DNA of 64,000 nt from contig NC_073746.1 in NCBI RefSeq assembly GCF_029784135.1, positions 178,319,788-178,383,787 on the forward strand, written 5' to 3'. This document shows positions 10,796 through 19,850 of the stretch, one piece after another. How positions within the stretch are numbered: position 1 is the stretch's first letter; every line of letters begins with the position of its first letter. Origin of the DNA: Toxorhynchites rutilus septentrionalis. Taxonomy: Eukaryota; Arthropoda; Insecta; Diptera; Culicidae. The position numbers and the translations under genes are program-made. The notes beneath the pieces are model-generated. The model was given only the letters and a program-made list of their open reading frames with translations. It searched no databases and was not told the DNA's origin.

Positions 10796-10974
10796 AAAAT
10801 TCCAAATGGTGGCCCTAGAAAAACCGATTGTTGTATGTTCGTTTGTATGAATTTCATTTTCTGTTGATTACTGACAATAAGGAGCTTCTTCTTTTAAAGT
10901 TGTAAATTGTATGTAAAAATATGTTTCTCACCCGAAAAAAGCATAACAAAAGTTTCTCTAAGGTTATTTTAATA

Positions 10975-11893
10975 GGGTAAATGATCTTGGTTTGTCCAAT
11001 TTAGGGAGTTTTCAGGCAACTAGTGGACTCAAATTGATTTTTCTTCATGAAAATCACATATCATCAATACGGGGTTTGTTGAAAATCCCCAAGTCTCTAG
11101 TTGCTAATTCTACCATAAGGCGTTGAAATTATTCAAATTTTATGTTTTTAATGATTTTCCTCAAAGAGAAATTATGATCATGGTTTGTCCAAAAAATGAT
11201 AATAGTTTGTCCGGTTTTAGAAATTACCATTTTTAAGATAAAAAATGTATTTTTCAAGTAGATGTTGCATTTATCTTTTCTTGAGTTTACTGTCATCATA
11301 TTGATCCATTCATAAGTTAGGTTTTTTTTCAGAATATTGCCTTTTCTTGGGCATTTTAAAAGTGTTCACCTCAACACACTCAACACAGAGAAACTTTATT
11401 TCTGCTATGCGCGAAGGACACAATAAACGAACTGCAGCGCGCCAAACTGTTGCCATAGAAATCATGTGGACAAAACAACATTAGTGAATCGGACAACTCA
11501 TGATCAGAATTAGTAGAATGGAATGGTCATCTAAATGCGTTAATTACGTGGTTTAGCTATGTGAATCTGATACAAATGGTGTACAAATATTTGTAAGTGT
11601 AATAACCCAGAAAAGGCCTAAATACGTGCGAAATAATCATATTGTGATTGATTGAAAGTTAGCTCAAATAAGGGGCGCATTGACACCAACAGAAGGTGGA
11701 TTTTATAATCCTTTAAAACATGCGAATCCGTAAAAATATACTATAAAACAAATGTAATTCATGAAAAAGACAATTTTATCTATATGTTTTGAAACATTCG
11801 AATACCTGATTTGACACAGTTGCGCTAAATTAGAGCATTCAAAAAAGTGGACAACATCATGTTTTCGACTGGACAAACCAAAATCATTTACCT
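10975..11893. mobile_element. 919-bp TA MITE, copy 1
   Basis: TIRs GGGTAAATGATCTTGGTTTG (left) and, complemented, a matching right end (AAACCAAAATCATTTACC), flanked by TA. A second copy lies at 30059-31020, colinear throughout. There is no coding capacity. TA target choice suggests a Tc1/mariner-superfamily mobiliser, but the autonomous partner is not in the window. Confidence 0.85.
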
Positions 11894-11895
11894 TA

Positions 11896-12555
11896 TATGT
11901 TATACCATTAGATAGGAAGTTTATTCAGCATTTTTTTTTTTTTTGGATTTTAACACAAACAGTGAAGATAGTAAAACAGGTAAACAATTTAACGAAATAC
12001 GTTGAAAATACCGAAAATTCTGCAATGATGAACCTAAACTGCTTGCCGATTGAGAGCCTCGAAAGAATACACTCATGCATCATGCTTCCCCATGTTGACA
12101 TATCCATTCTCCTTTTCCTTCCCTATAAATGAACAGCATCCGTTGGGATCAGTGCACCACAGAATCCACACAAACCTTTCAAGGGGGAACTCACAGTCAT
12201 AAGATAGCCAATCTGCATCACCAGGCGATATAATTTTTACCACAGGTACTGTTTCAGACAAGGATAATATTGCCGAGACAAGCCAGTCATTTAAACTCAA
12301 GTTTAAGAATGCACTGAAAAATGCAGTGATCGATTGATATTTCCATAGGGACGATTTTATTAATTAGGATTCTTATTACAAATATATGTATATCGATATA
12401 AGAAAACCAGAGAAATTTTCGTTATGATATCTACAATATCTAACTAATGTTTTTAACAGTTTACTATTGAGAATAGACAGGATTAATAATTAATTGTTCC
12501 GGATCCTCTATGTCACTAAAACTCTTACAATACGTTCGAAGTTTAGTTCAGTTCA
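11896..12555. other. noncoding, no feature seen
   Basis: AT-rich stretch with short open frames only. I see no TIRs, TSDs or recognisable protein. Confidence 0.5.
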
Positions 12556-12559
12556 TATA

Positions 12560-12680
12560 ACAAACGGAAATTTACGGATTTCTGAACAGTTACAAAAACG
12601 CAATTCAAAAGCAATTGTCATCAAAGTCCTACGTCAAGTTTCCGTTCGTGCCTCTAGTCATAGACCTTTCTAATTTTTCA
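12560..12680 (-). repeat. inverted-repeat arm (right) with GACGTAGGACT
   Basis: Reverse-complement partner of 10690-10795, about 1.8 kb away. On the minus strand it reads ACTAGAGGCACGAACGGAAA then CTTGACGTAGGACTTTGA (motif at 12625-12635). Confidence 0.7.
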
Positions 12681-12919
12681 TGAACCGCGCAAAACAGAAG
12701 TACATAAAAACCTTTATATAAATATTACACACGAGTTGAAAAAAAACTAGAAGTGGGTTATATCTGTGATATAATCACAAGGTTGACATAGGACTTAGCA
12801 ATCAATAAGTAACAAGCATATAGCTCTTAGACATTTCATCTTTCGAATAATGTTACTATCATATCACTTCGATTAAGCGAATAAGAATTATTAACGTTCA
12901 AAGGAGGAATCGATTTCTT

Positions 12920-12970
12920 TTCTAGTTGAACTATAGAGATTTTAAACGTTTGCAGTTAATCCGTCTCTAG
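12920..12970 (-). mobile_element. short hairpin retroposon, diverged copy 2
   Basis: On the minus strand CTAGAGACGGATTAACTGCA, then AACGTTTAAAATCTCT, aligns with the hairpin unit. The arms lie at 12963-12968 and 12935-12940 with one imperfect pair. It sits inside a GACG-family unit; no clear target duplication was found. Confidence 0.5.
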
Positions 12971-13239
12971 CCTTGAGATGTGTCCTTGGCGACAACTCTA
13001 TCCAAATTTTTTCTTCACCTGCCTTGACAAAGACACTTCATCGTTCGACGCTCCTCCGCAAACCGTATCCGTTTCAGCAAACATCAAACAATGTTTTCGA
13101 AATAAATTTCTGAGCGGGCACCAGTTTATATACAGATTTGTGATTTCATTAGCCAAAACAATTTTTAAGCTATTGAAACAAGTTTTCAATAATTAATGAG
13201 CATAAAATTATTAGACATTTTATCTTTTGAATAAATAGA

Positions 13240-13497
13240 TTACAATCCACATCGTTTAGCTGGAAAAGAATTATTAACGCTCAGAAAGGAATCGATTTCT
13301 CCTCGAAAATACCCAGCACAAATAGTACCCTCCTTCCCGCCAAATAGAATCATCGATCGATTGTGGCATTCGTCAACAAATGATATTAAAACTGCTGCTT
13401 CCATCAAACAATATGGTTTCTCTGATATGGTGAAATATTCTCTACACCATACCAAACATTTCATTGTCTCCGCTTTCATATCCACAGCCATTGTCAC
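13240..13497 (-). CDS. 85-residue ORF downstream of a TATA box in GACG unit
   Basis: An open frame of 85 codons (MTMAVDMKAETMKCLVWCRE...) starts about 170 bp downstream of a minus-strand TATATAAG box at 13664-13671. No domain, signal peptide or membrane segment is recognisable. It may be chance coding within a repeat: the neighbouring unit at ~13.1 kb has the same promoter block with a different body. I report it because a TATA box and a leader of plausible length precede it; protein function is unknown. Confidence 0.25.
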   Translation of the reverse strand: MTMAVDMKAETMKCLVWCREYFTISEKPYCLMEAAVLISFVDECHNRSMILFGGKEGTICAGYFRGEIDSFLSVNNSFPAKRCGL

Positions 13498-13663
13498 TAT
13501 TAGTAAATAATCTGTATCGAATTGTTATCAATACATCGTTCTTCACTAAAGGTTCCGTTCGGTCCGGCTGTGGTAAAGAGATGGAATTGGTAAAGAAGAG
13601 CATAGTGACCATCTTCCCGTCACTTTTAAATCGCCACTAAATGAATTTCCGACCGGGCGCCAG

Positions 13664-13671
13664 CTTATATA
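13664..13671 (-). promoter_or_regulatory. TATA box (TATATAAG) of GACG unit
   Basis: Minus-strand TATATAAG followed by GCTGGCGCCCGGTCGGAAAT parallels the core promoter-like block at 57450 and 61880 (TATATAAGCGAGCGCC...CTCGGAAATCCACTCAG). Confidence 0.5.
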
Positions 13672-13890
13672 CGGATATGTGTGATTTCAATAGCCTATTT
13701 TCAAAGTTATTTTTAAACTATTGGAACAATGTTTCGAGTCAATAAGTAGCAATCATATACCTCTTGGACATTTTATCTTTTGTATGAAACGATTATCATA
13801 CCATTTCGTTGATCCGGCGCAGAATTATTAACGCTTAAAGAAGGAATGGATTCCTCCTCGGAATTTACCATCAGTGTTAGGAAAAGGCAA

Positions 13891-14765
13891 TTTTGTTTTT
13901 TTTTTGCTTACAAGCGTAACCATGCAAATTTCCAATGAAATAATCTGTCCAGTTGAAGGATATTATCGGCAAAAAGAGGGCCTAAAAAATTTTGCGTATT
14001 AAAACAAATTTATTCCATTTGGAAAACGCTTACGTCTATTTATGCGGACAATCAATCGTTTCAATGAACGATTCGCATAGCTAGACCAGGTTGCTCTGTT
14101 TATAGCATTAGTATTTACATTTCCGATAATTGTCAAAACGTCGGTAGTTTCAGTTGTTATCGGATAAAATCATAAAGGTTTGTAAGAAATTTAGTGGAAT
14201 GTCCGGAAAAGGTGCTCTGGATTCGTTGTGAGTCTAGAATAGTACTTTTTCCCTGAATACTCTAGGATATGGTAAGAACAGCAGGTTCGTGTTTTTTCAA
14301 TTAATTGAATTTGTAAAAGCAATCTGCAATGTTGATAATTTTAGCAACATGATTTACCGATCTCACGATCAATCGCATAAAGATGGTGGAGTGACTTACA
14401 CCAACGGTATGGGTAAATGCTGAGTAGGTGGAATAATTCAATGTCGAATCCGAGAAGTTATAATGCTAAGAACCATATTATTTTAATTTTACTACTGATC
14501 TGATTGTTCCATTATCTACTTGAAGATTCGAATGCAGAAATCTAGGTAATTATAACATTAAAAAACACAATTGGTTTAGGACCACCCTGACTTTTTTCAA
14601 TTAACGGCATGCCGTGCACTACAGGAAGCACATAATTTCAATTTATAAAGCTTATTTTTGGCGAGTAGACCTTAAGCAATCGAAATTGTCTAATTTTTTT
14701 TAATGTTTCTACATCTACTAGAACATTTAACTCATTTTCCGTACAAATTAAAAATTTATCTTTTC
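13891..14765. other. noncoding, no feature seen
   Basis: AT-rich sequence without recognisable coding or terminal repeats. Confidence 0.5.
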
Positions 14766-14769
14766 CATT

Positions 14770-14865
14770 TTCTATGCCAGTAATCCATTATTATTGGGTG
14801 AAATTCAAAACTATTTTTAATATGATTGTCCGATTTGGGTTAAATATGCACCGTTCTAATAGTAG
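14770..14865 (-). pseudogene. mariner fragment
   Basis: TATTGGGTGAAATTCAAAAC ... ATTGTCCGATTTGGG matches the subterminal part of the irritans-type mariner MITE at 29.65 kb, and TTAAATATGCACCGTT matches the mariner at ~25.47 kb. Only about 90 bp remain. Confidence 0.5.
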
Positions 14866-14894
14866 CTGAATAACCTTTTATCATAGGAGTTATG

Positions 14895-15055
14895 TGGCAT
14901 GCACAGTTCTGGCAACATGGGCATCGTCAGTTTAGCGATCAAGTAGACTGGGCACTCGGCACATCTTCCTTCATCTAATCAGCAGGCAGTCATCGTTCGG
15001 CTTCGGGCGGTCTCTGATTATCCCGCGGACGCTCATGGGCACACATTTTGGCGAT
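14895..15055 (+). repeat. ~155-bp dispersed repeat, copy 1
   Basis: From CAGTTCTGGCAACATGGGCA to GGACGCTCATGGGCACACA, matching 22470-22618 closely. It is immediately upstream of the H2A-derived unit. Its class is unknown. Confidence 0.7.
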
Positions 15056-15086
15056 CCTGCCAGGAGCGGGATAATCGGAGACCGCC
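15006..15086. repeat. 21-bp hairpin arms with 39-nt loop
   Basis: GGCGGTCTCTGATTATCCCG plus C (15006-15026) pairs with 15066-15086 with a single G-T type mismatch. The copy at 22.57 kb retains only the first arm. Confidence 0.85.
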
Positions 15087-15197
15087 TATCTTCGGAGAAG
15101 TGACCCTTCAGACGCTCTGCGTGAGAGTTGGGTGTGACAAAAGTTGCACAATCCCCAAGTGCATTTGATGTGATTCCCACTATGTGTATTTGTTTTT

Positions 15198-15213
15198 GAC
15201 GTAGGACTACGTC
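15198..15213. repeat. GACG terminus palindrome
   Basis: GACGTAG-GA-CTACGTC: perfect 7-bp arms around GA. Identical copies at 50592-50607 (reverse), 57200-57215 and 61630-61645, each preceded by a T run but by unrelated sequence beyond it. Confidence 0.9.
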
Positions 15214-15589
15214 TAACCGGAAGATATAGGGAGTGAAATGGAAATCTAGGCACTGAACAAGTAGGAAAAAATGCAAGATTTGGAACGCTTATAACTCGAG
15301 CATTTCTCAATAGATCGCAAAGGTTTTTGCATCAATTGATAGGAAATATATCCACGCATCTATCATAATGAATAACATTTCATTTTTCTTGAGATAAATA
15401 ATTGAATAATTGTGAAATATCAAGCATTGTCAAAATGCACTATGTGCCCATTTTTGATTGGTCCATTTTGTGCTCCTCAAATCGTACCGACCAAAACGGG
15501 CAACCAGAGCAGCAGCGAAATAGAATGAAGCACGATTGGAAAGGAAAAAGAAAAAATGAACGAAACATTGGTCGCAGTCTCATACATGC

Positions 15590-15722
15590 GTAATTCTCGA
15601 GCCAGCCAGTCAGCTTAAAAATCCCCGCTCCGCTGCCGTAACGATCATTCTACCACACCGTAACGATCATTACACCACATCGGTTCGCATCACAACACAT
15701 CAACAAACCAACCCAAGCAGCC
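15590..15722 (+). promoter_or_regulatory. H2A-type promoter/leader
   Basis: The 130 bp before the H2A start (TCAGCTTAAAAATCCCCGCT, repeated CCGTAACGATCATT, AACACATCAACAAACCAACC) is also found at 50095-50220 on the minus strand. CTTAAAAATC may serve as a TATA-like box. Its conservation with the pseudogene implies it was part of the amplified unit. Confidence 0.45.
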
Positions 15723-15936
15723 ATGTCTGGACATGGTAAAGGAGGAAAAGTGAAGGGAAAGGCCAAATCCCGCTCGAACCGTGTTTATCTGGAGTTCCCC
15801 GCAAGGGTAGCTAGGCCGAGCGCGTTAGTACCAGTGCACCAGTCCACCTAGCCGGCGTTATATAGTTTCGGCCCCGAAGTGATCGAGTTAGCAGGCAAAG
15901 CTGCTCGCGACGATAAGAAAACCCGCATTCAGAACA
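15723..15936 (+). pseudogene. H2A: histone H2A pseudogene A
   Basis: The start encodes MSGHGKGGKVKGKAKSRSNR, matching the H2A N-terminal tail (MSGRGKGGKVKGKAKSRSNR). After this, ~25 bp encoding the start of the histone fold are deleted. In the shifted frame the sequence resumes as RKG, then a stop in place of Tyr, AERV, APVHLAGV, a second stop, and finally VIELAGKAARDDKKTRI. The conserved C-terminal third is absent. It cannot encode a nucleosomal H2A. Copies B and C carry the same stop codons. Confidence 0.88.
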
Positions 15937-15953
15937 GAACACATTCGGTTCGG

Positions 15954-16262
15954 TGGACATCAAGACAACAGGCAGTTTCAACGTGTGGCGAGTGGCAAAC
16001 GCAATCGCAAAACGGCATCAGGTAGCAGAAGAAAAAAAAGTTTGTTCTTTATACAAACTGCTTTGGTGGCAAATCCAGAACAAGGCGGCATCGATGGCGT
16101 TCGAAATGGTTTTTTTCAAAACCACGAGTACTAAGTTTTCTAAATTGGAACCATTCCATAAAACAAGGCGCTTTTCAGGGCCATTAAACCTTCCAAAAAA
16201 GAGTTTACGAAATACAGTTCAATGCTTTCTAAAACATTATCCAAAATAATAATAAAACACAA
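15954..16262 (+). repeat. conserved 3' flank of H2A pseudogene A
   Basis: About 310 bp from the GGTGGACATCAAGACAACAG region to the AATAATAATAAAACACAAAT stretch, matching 49528-49836 in reverse. It contains the histone-type stem-loop. The open frame starting MDIKTTGS in both copies is probably incidental. Confidence 0.8.
16167..16182 (+). terminator. histone mRNA 3' stem-loop
   Basis: GGCGCTTTTCAGGGCC closely matches the replication-dependent histone 3'-processing hairpin (GGYYCTTYTNAGRRCC), with one base off. It follows the H2A pseudogene on the same strand. Confidence 0.75.
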
Positions 16263-16643
16263 ATTGATTTTTTCATAATTTGTTTGCCAGGATATGATGA
16301 GTATGTGAATTTGGCAGTTGTTCTGAGCTTATTGATTTTCACCAATTCTTAAATTGCTTCTAGATTGAAAGTACAGTAATTTACACTTATCTCGACATTT
16401 AGCTAATTGGACGGACCTGTAATGCGACATATTTAGTTGGACATTTTTGTAAACATAGAGTTCGGGGTCCAAATTATGACCCCACATTGAAAGTCGACAC
16501 TGTACCACTGTCATCGCAAATGTTCAATTACAGGTTAAAATTACCTCCAATCCGATACTGAGTGGTGGTAATGCGACGTGCCATTGAATGTAATTTACTG
16601 TAAAATATGTCACAAGCTGGATGGGAAGAAATTTTCCAACTGT

Positions 16644-17097
16644 TAGGCAAGGCGCAAATTGAGACGCATATAGCGCGAGTAACTTGGCGCGATATAGCGC
16701 CTGTTTTTGTGGCTAATGAAAACAGATAGAACGGCGCAAATTGGCCAGATGACGCGAGATGGTGGAGCGCTCGTGAGACACGACTCGCGCGACGCTGTGG
16801 CTGAACCACAGTTTCTCGTGCTGGTCATGCCGGTTGTGGTAGTTGTGTTGGTGAACAATCATATAGCGCCGTGGGTTTGACACTGTATGGCTTTACTGGT
16901 CGGGTGATTGTGTTAGTAAATAAATATATCGCGCAACTCTGTGTTAATCAGTCATTGTATGCGAGTGGCATGTTATTTACACCAAACTGCGACTCAATAT
17001 GCGCTCCACCACGCTACGTTCGTGGCACGTATGAGTCGTGTTGGTAGACTCGCGATCGCTTACGAGCGCTATACGCTTCTCAATTTGCGCCTAGCCT
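16644..17097. mobile_element. 454-bp MITE inside H2A unit A
   Basis: TIRs AGGCAAGGCGCAAATTGAGA and (complemented right end) AGGCTAGGCGCAAATTGAGA are followed by GCGTATAGCGC-like sequence. The homologous unit on the minus strand near 49.13 kb reads AACTGTGAAAGCTGTGG without the insert, an empty site. The interior is rich in GCGC motifs and lacks an ORF. No target duplication beyond one base is obvious. Confidence 0.85.
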
Positions 17098-17211
17098 GAA
17101 AGCTGTGGCGAGTGGCAAATGCAATCGCTAAACAGAAAGGCTTAGCCGAACAAGATGGCGATATCGAGTAATAACAAAACAATAAACTCTTTAGATTGAA
17201 GATAATTTTGT

Positions 17212-17227
17212 GATCCTGAAAAGGACC
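17212..17227 (-). terminator. histone-type stem-loop, opposite strand
   Basis: The minus strand reads GGTCCTTTTCAGGATC, matching the histone 3' hairpin consensus well; homologous to 49005-49020. It points against the H2A pseudogene, so it probably derives from a convergent histone gene whose coding part is lost. Confidence 0.6.
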
Positions 17228-17280
17228 CTTTTTAGCCTGCATGTGAAACCAACGAGCGAACAAATCGTAATGAATGTATT

Positions 17281-17337
17281 TTTTCTTTCTTTCTTTGTTT
17301 TTAAGAGGCTTTAAACTTTGCAGTTCATTCGCCTCTA
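17281..17337 (-). mobile_element. short hairpin retroposon, copy 3
   Basis: Arms at 17304-17309 and 17331-17336. On the minus strand CTAGAGGCGAATGAACTGCA ... GCCTCTTAAAAACAAAGAAA. Its tail abuts the end of homology between units A and B/C (after ATGTATTTTTT), consistent with insertion there. No clear direct repeat. Confidence 0.6.
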
Positions 17338-17597
17338 GCCCAGTGAAGAGCCACAATAAAACCAGCCCAGAGGGGACTGGCGAATGGGAAACTAAAAAAA
17401 TCACTCATCAGATCTGTCCGCTCGACTCTCGGTTAAAGAAGAAGGTAGGAAGGGATCCTATGCTTCATAAGATATTTAATATATGCTGTAAAGAAAAGTA
17501 AATATTTACTGATCCGAGGACCAAAGCAGTAACGAAGCACAAGTGACCCAGCGAAAGGCGCGTTCCAAAAACAAAAAAACAAAAAGGCCCTTCTCAG

Positions 17598-17710
17598 GAG
17601 GATAGGAAGGAAAGGAGTGGAAAGGATTTGGGTGGGATTAGTGGAGTGGAAGGGGGTGGGAGTGGTATGGGAAGGAAATAGGGGAGGAGTGGGTGTGGGG
17701 TGGGGTGAAA
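17598..17710 (+). repeat. G-rich, quadruplex-prone stretch
   Basis: Over about 110 bp there are more than eight GGG/GGGG runs (GAAGGGGGTGGGAGTGG, ATAGGGGAGGAGTGGG, GTGGGGTGGGG) on one strand. It lies in the region just beyond the 3' end of the adjacent LINE. Confidence 0.7.
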
Positions 17711-18067
17711 TGAAATGAAATACAGTTTGAATAGATAATAAAATATAGTGGTTTTGAATTTAATGGTATATAGTAGAGCTGAAAAATGGAGAGGTTTATT
17801 TAATGAATATATCCTCCTTGGTGGGTGTGGCTGTAGGAATAGGAAGTTGATTAAAGTATAATGTAATAGATAGAAGATAGATGTGGGTAAGAAATTATAT
17901 ATTATATTATTTGTTATTTATTATTATTGAATGCGTGTATATACATGTATGAATTCCTTCCTTCCGACCCATACATACATGTGTATACACACATGAACAC
18001 GCATACATGACCGTGAAGTGGCGAACTGTAATAAATAAACAATTTCAAAAGTACTTAGTATTTCGAA

Positions 18068-19798
18068 TTAGATTTTACCAAAGAAGTCGGTTTCTTTCAG
18101 AAACTCAATTAGATTGGTTTCTTGGGTCTCGTCTCTACTGAGGATATCTCGGAGACTCTGACCTATATTGTGTCGGGCTCGAGCATCTTTGGTATGTTGG
18201 CATTCTAATAGAAGATGGCTAACGGAAACGGGTGCTTCATTGCAAGCACATTGGGGTTTTTCGGCTCTGTAGAACAAGTGTGAGTGGGTGAAGTTAGTGT
18301 GCCCAATTCGAAGACGGGTAAGGACTTGCCTTTCCCTACTATTGAGACGGTCCTCCCAAGGGACAGTGGAATTTTTGATTTTATGAAGATGAGTGGGACG
18401 GCTGTTTATCCAGCATATGTCCCAACTTTCACAGACTTGCTGTTTTACCCAGCGGACAATGTCAGATGGAGGACAGGGCCATTCTGGGGGTTCTATTTTG
18501 CTGCCCTTGCCGGCCAGTATGTCGGCGGCTGTGTTTCCGCGGATTCCTGAGTGACCAGGAACCCAGCAGAAGGAGATGTTTTTATCTGAAGCAGCCTCTT
18601 CTGTTTGTGTTATCCATGGGTGTTTGCTGTTTCCACTTAGAAGATCGTGGAGACAGCTAGCTGAGTCGGAAAATATTGTGGTAGGAAGGAAGTCATGGGT
18701 GCATTCTTGGGTAGCTATTAAGAGAGCGAAAGCTTCCGCACTGAAGATGGAGCATTGCGGTGGAAGAGAAAAGCTACCTATGTATCTACTCTCAAAAATT
18801 CCACATCCAACTCCATCGGCATTGACTGAACCATCTGTGTATACCTGGTGATTGATTTGGAAATTGGATGCAACGAGGTTATTGAAGCAGGCTTTGACTT
18901 TTGGAGAAGGGTCTCCCGCCCGAACTGCCTTGAGAAGTTCAAGGTTAATGTTCGGCGGTTTGACGTTCCAATTTCTTCCCGTCGCAGATGAACGTTCACA
19001 TATATCGGGAAGATCTTTGTTCGTGAGATTTTTGAACCATGTTTTAGCCCTATGTATTAATGGGACATTGTGGTCGCTTTCGGGGAGTGACAAGTGACGG
19101 ATGGCTTTATTAGTGATGGCTTTTGTTACCAGGTGGGTGAAGGGAAGTTGCCCACTTTCTGCCATTACAGCAAGAGTAGGACTGGAGGGAAAAGCGCCAA
19201 TTGCGAGCCTAATTGCTTTATTGTAAATTGGTTGAATGGTGTTTAACACCTTGTCCCCTCCACGGTTGAAGGTGCCTATTCCGTAAAGGATTTGTGGGAC
19301 CAACCAAACATTTACAACATTTAGCAGCGTCTTTCTATGACCAGAGGCTAGGTTGCCTGCGATAGACTTGATGATGTTCAATTTCTTTCTGGTGGCTATT
19401 TTGGTCTTTTGGGAATGTGATAGGAAGTTGAGTTTCTTGTCGAAAGTAACCCCTAGTATTTTCAATGTCCTCATTGTAGGGATCGGGATTTTGTTGAGCT
19501 GAAGATAGGTTCTCCTTCTGAGAGCTTTTCCGATATGTATGTGTTTGGATTTCTCCGGAGAAATTTTGAAACCTGTTTTTAGAGCCCAGTTTTGGATGGA
19601 GTCTAAGGTTTTTTGAAGCCTCTTACACTTGCGAATGAAGAGCCATTGTTTTGAAGTTGAAACTGTTACTTGCCTCTTTGTGTGAAATTCCATTATCGAT
19701 TCTGATTCTGGTAATTTTATTTTCATTTTGCCATACGGGACAATTCCTACTGGAAGAGGAGTGGTTTCCTTGGCAGTTGACACAAAAAGCTGAAGCAT
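18068..19798 (-). CDS. LINE ORF2 C-terminal part with RNase H (deleted)
   Basis: 576-codon open frame. The first ~45 residues (CPYGKMKIK-like) are the tail of ORF1, fused by an in-frame deletion to RT thumb sequence (WALKTGFKISPEKSKHIHIG, LKILGVTFDKKL). RNase H lies about residues 315-430: YTDGSV, SAEAFALL, FSDSASC and WVPGHSGIRGNTAADILA supply the D-E-D-H set. A C-x-C...H...C motif (CACNEAPVSVSHLLLEC) closes the protein as in I and LOA-group LINEs. The intact frame after such a deletion suggests it is fairly recent. It would normally take part in target-primed reverse transcription but lacks endonuclease and YADD. Confidence 0.85.
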   Translation of the reverse strand: MLQLFVSTAKETTPLPVGIVPYGKMKIKLPESESIMEFHTKRQVTVSTSKQWLFIRKCKRLQKTLDSIQNWALKTGFKISPEKSKHIHIGKALRRRTYLQLNKIPIPTMRTLKILGVTFDKKLNFLSHSQKTKIATRKKLNIIKSIAGNLASGHRKTLLNVVNVWLVPQILYGIGTFNRGGDKVLNTIQPIYNKAIRLAIGAFPSSPTLAVMAESGQLPFTHLVTKAITNKAIRHLSLPESDHNVPLIHRAKTWFKNLTNKDLPDICERSSATGRNWNVKPPNINLELLKAVRAGDPSPKVKACFNNLVASNFQINHQVYTDGSVNADGVGCGIFESRYIGSFSLPPQCSIFSAEAFALLIATQECTHDFLPTTIFSDSASCLHDLLSGNSKHPWITQTEEAASDKNISFCWVPGHSGIRGNTAADILAGKGSKIEPPEWPCPPSDIVRWVKQQVCESWDICWINSRPTHLHKIKNSTVPWEDRLNSRERQVLTRLRIGHTNFTHSHLFYRAEKPQCACNEAPVSVSHLLLECQHTKDARARHNIGQSLRDILSRDETQETNLIEFLKETDFFGKI

Positions 19799-19850
19799 TG
19801 CAAACTATGTTCGCTTCTGTTTTTTGTTCCGGATGTTCTTGGCCGCAGTT

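Larger units (their letters stand above)
12735..13890 (-). repeat. GACG-family repeat, two to three antisense units
   Basis: Three partial units lie head-to-tail on the minus strand. Each has a block matching TGTTTATCATACCATTTCGT ... TATTAACGCTC of the 57.2-kb unit (at ~12820-12905, ~13205-13300, ~13760-13860). Two units continue into a TATA box and GCGCC/GCCCGCTC sequence (TATA on minus at 13125-13132 and 13664-13671). A GACATAGGACT motif sits at 12785-12795. The downstream bodies differ between units while the promoter portion is shared. Confidence 0.7.
15198..17280 (+). mobile_element. H2A-derived GACG unit A
   Basis: The unit starts at GACGTAGGACTACGTC preceded by a T run. It then carries about 400 bp of upstream DNA, a promoter-like block, an H2A pseudogene, a histone-type 3' stem-loop at 16167, and about 1 kb of spacer. 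The whole segment, apart from the 454-bp MITE at 16644-17097, aligns in reverse with 48960-50607. Long homology beginning at the GACG terminus suggests duplication or transposition of one unit. Whether it moves as DNA or arose from an amplified histone array is unresolved. Confidence 0.6.

Noticed and set aside
15953..16249. 98-codon frame MDIKTTGS... conserved with 49540-49836
   Set aside because: Conservation follows from recent duplication of the whole unit; it lies in the histone 3' flank and spans the stem-loop.
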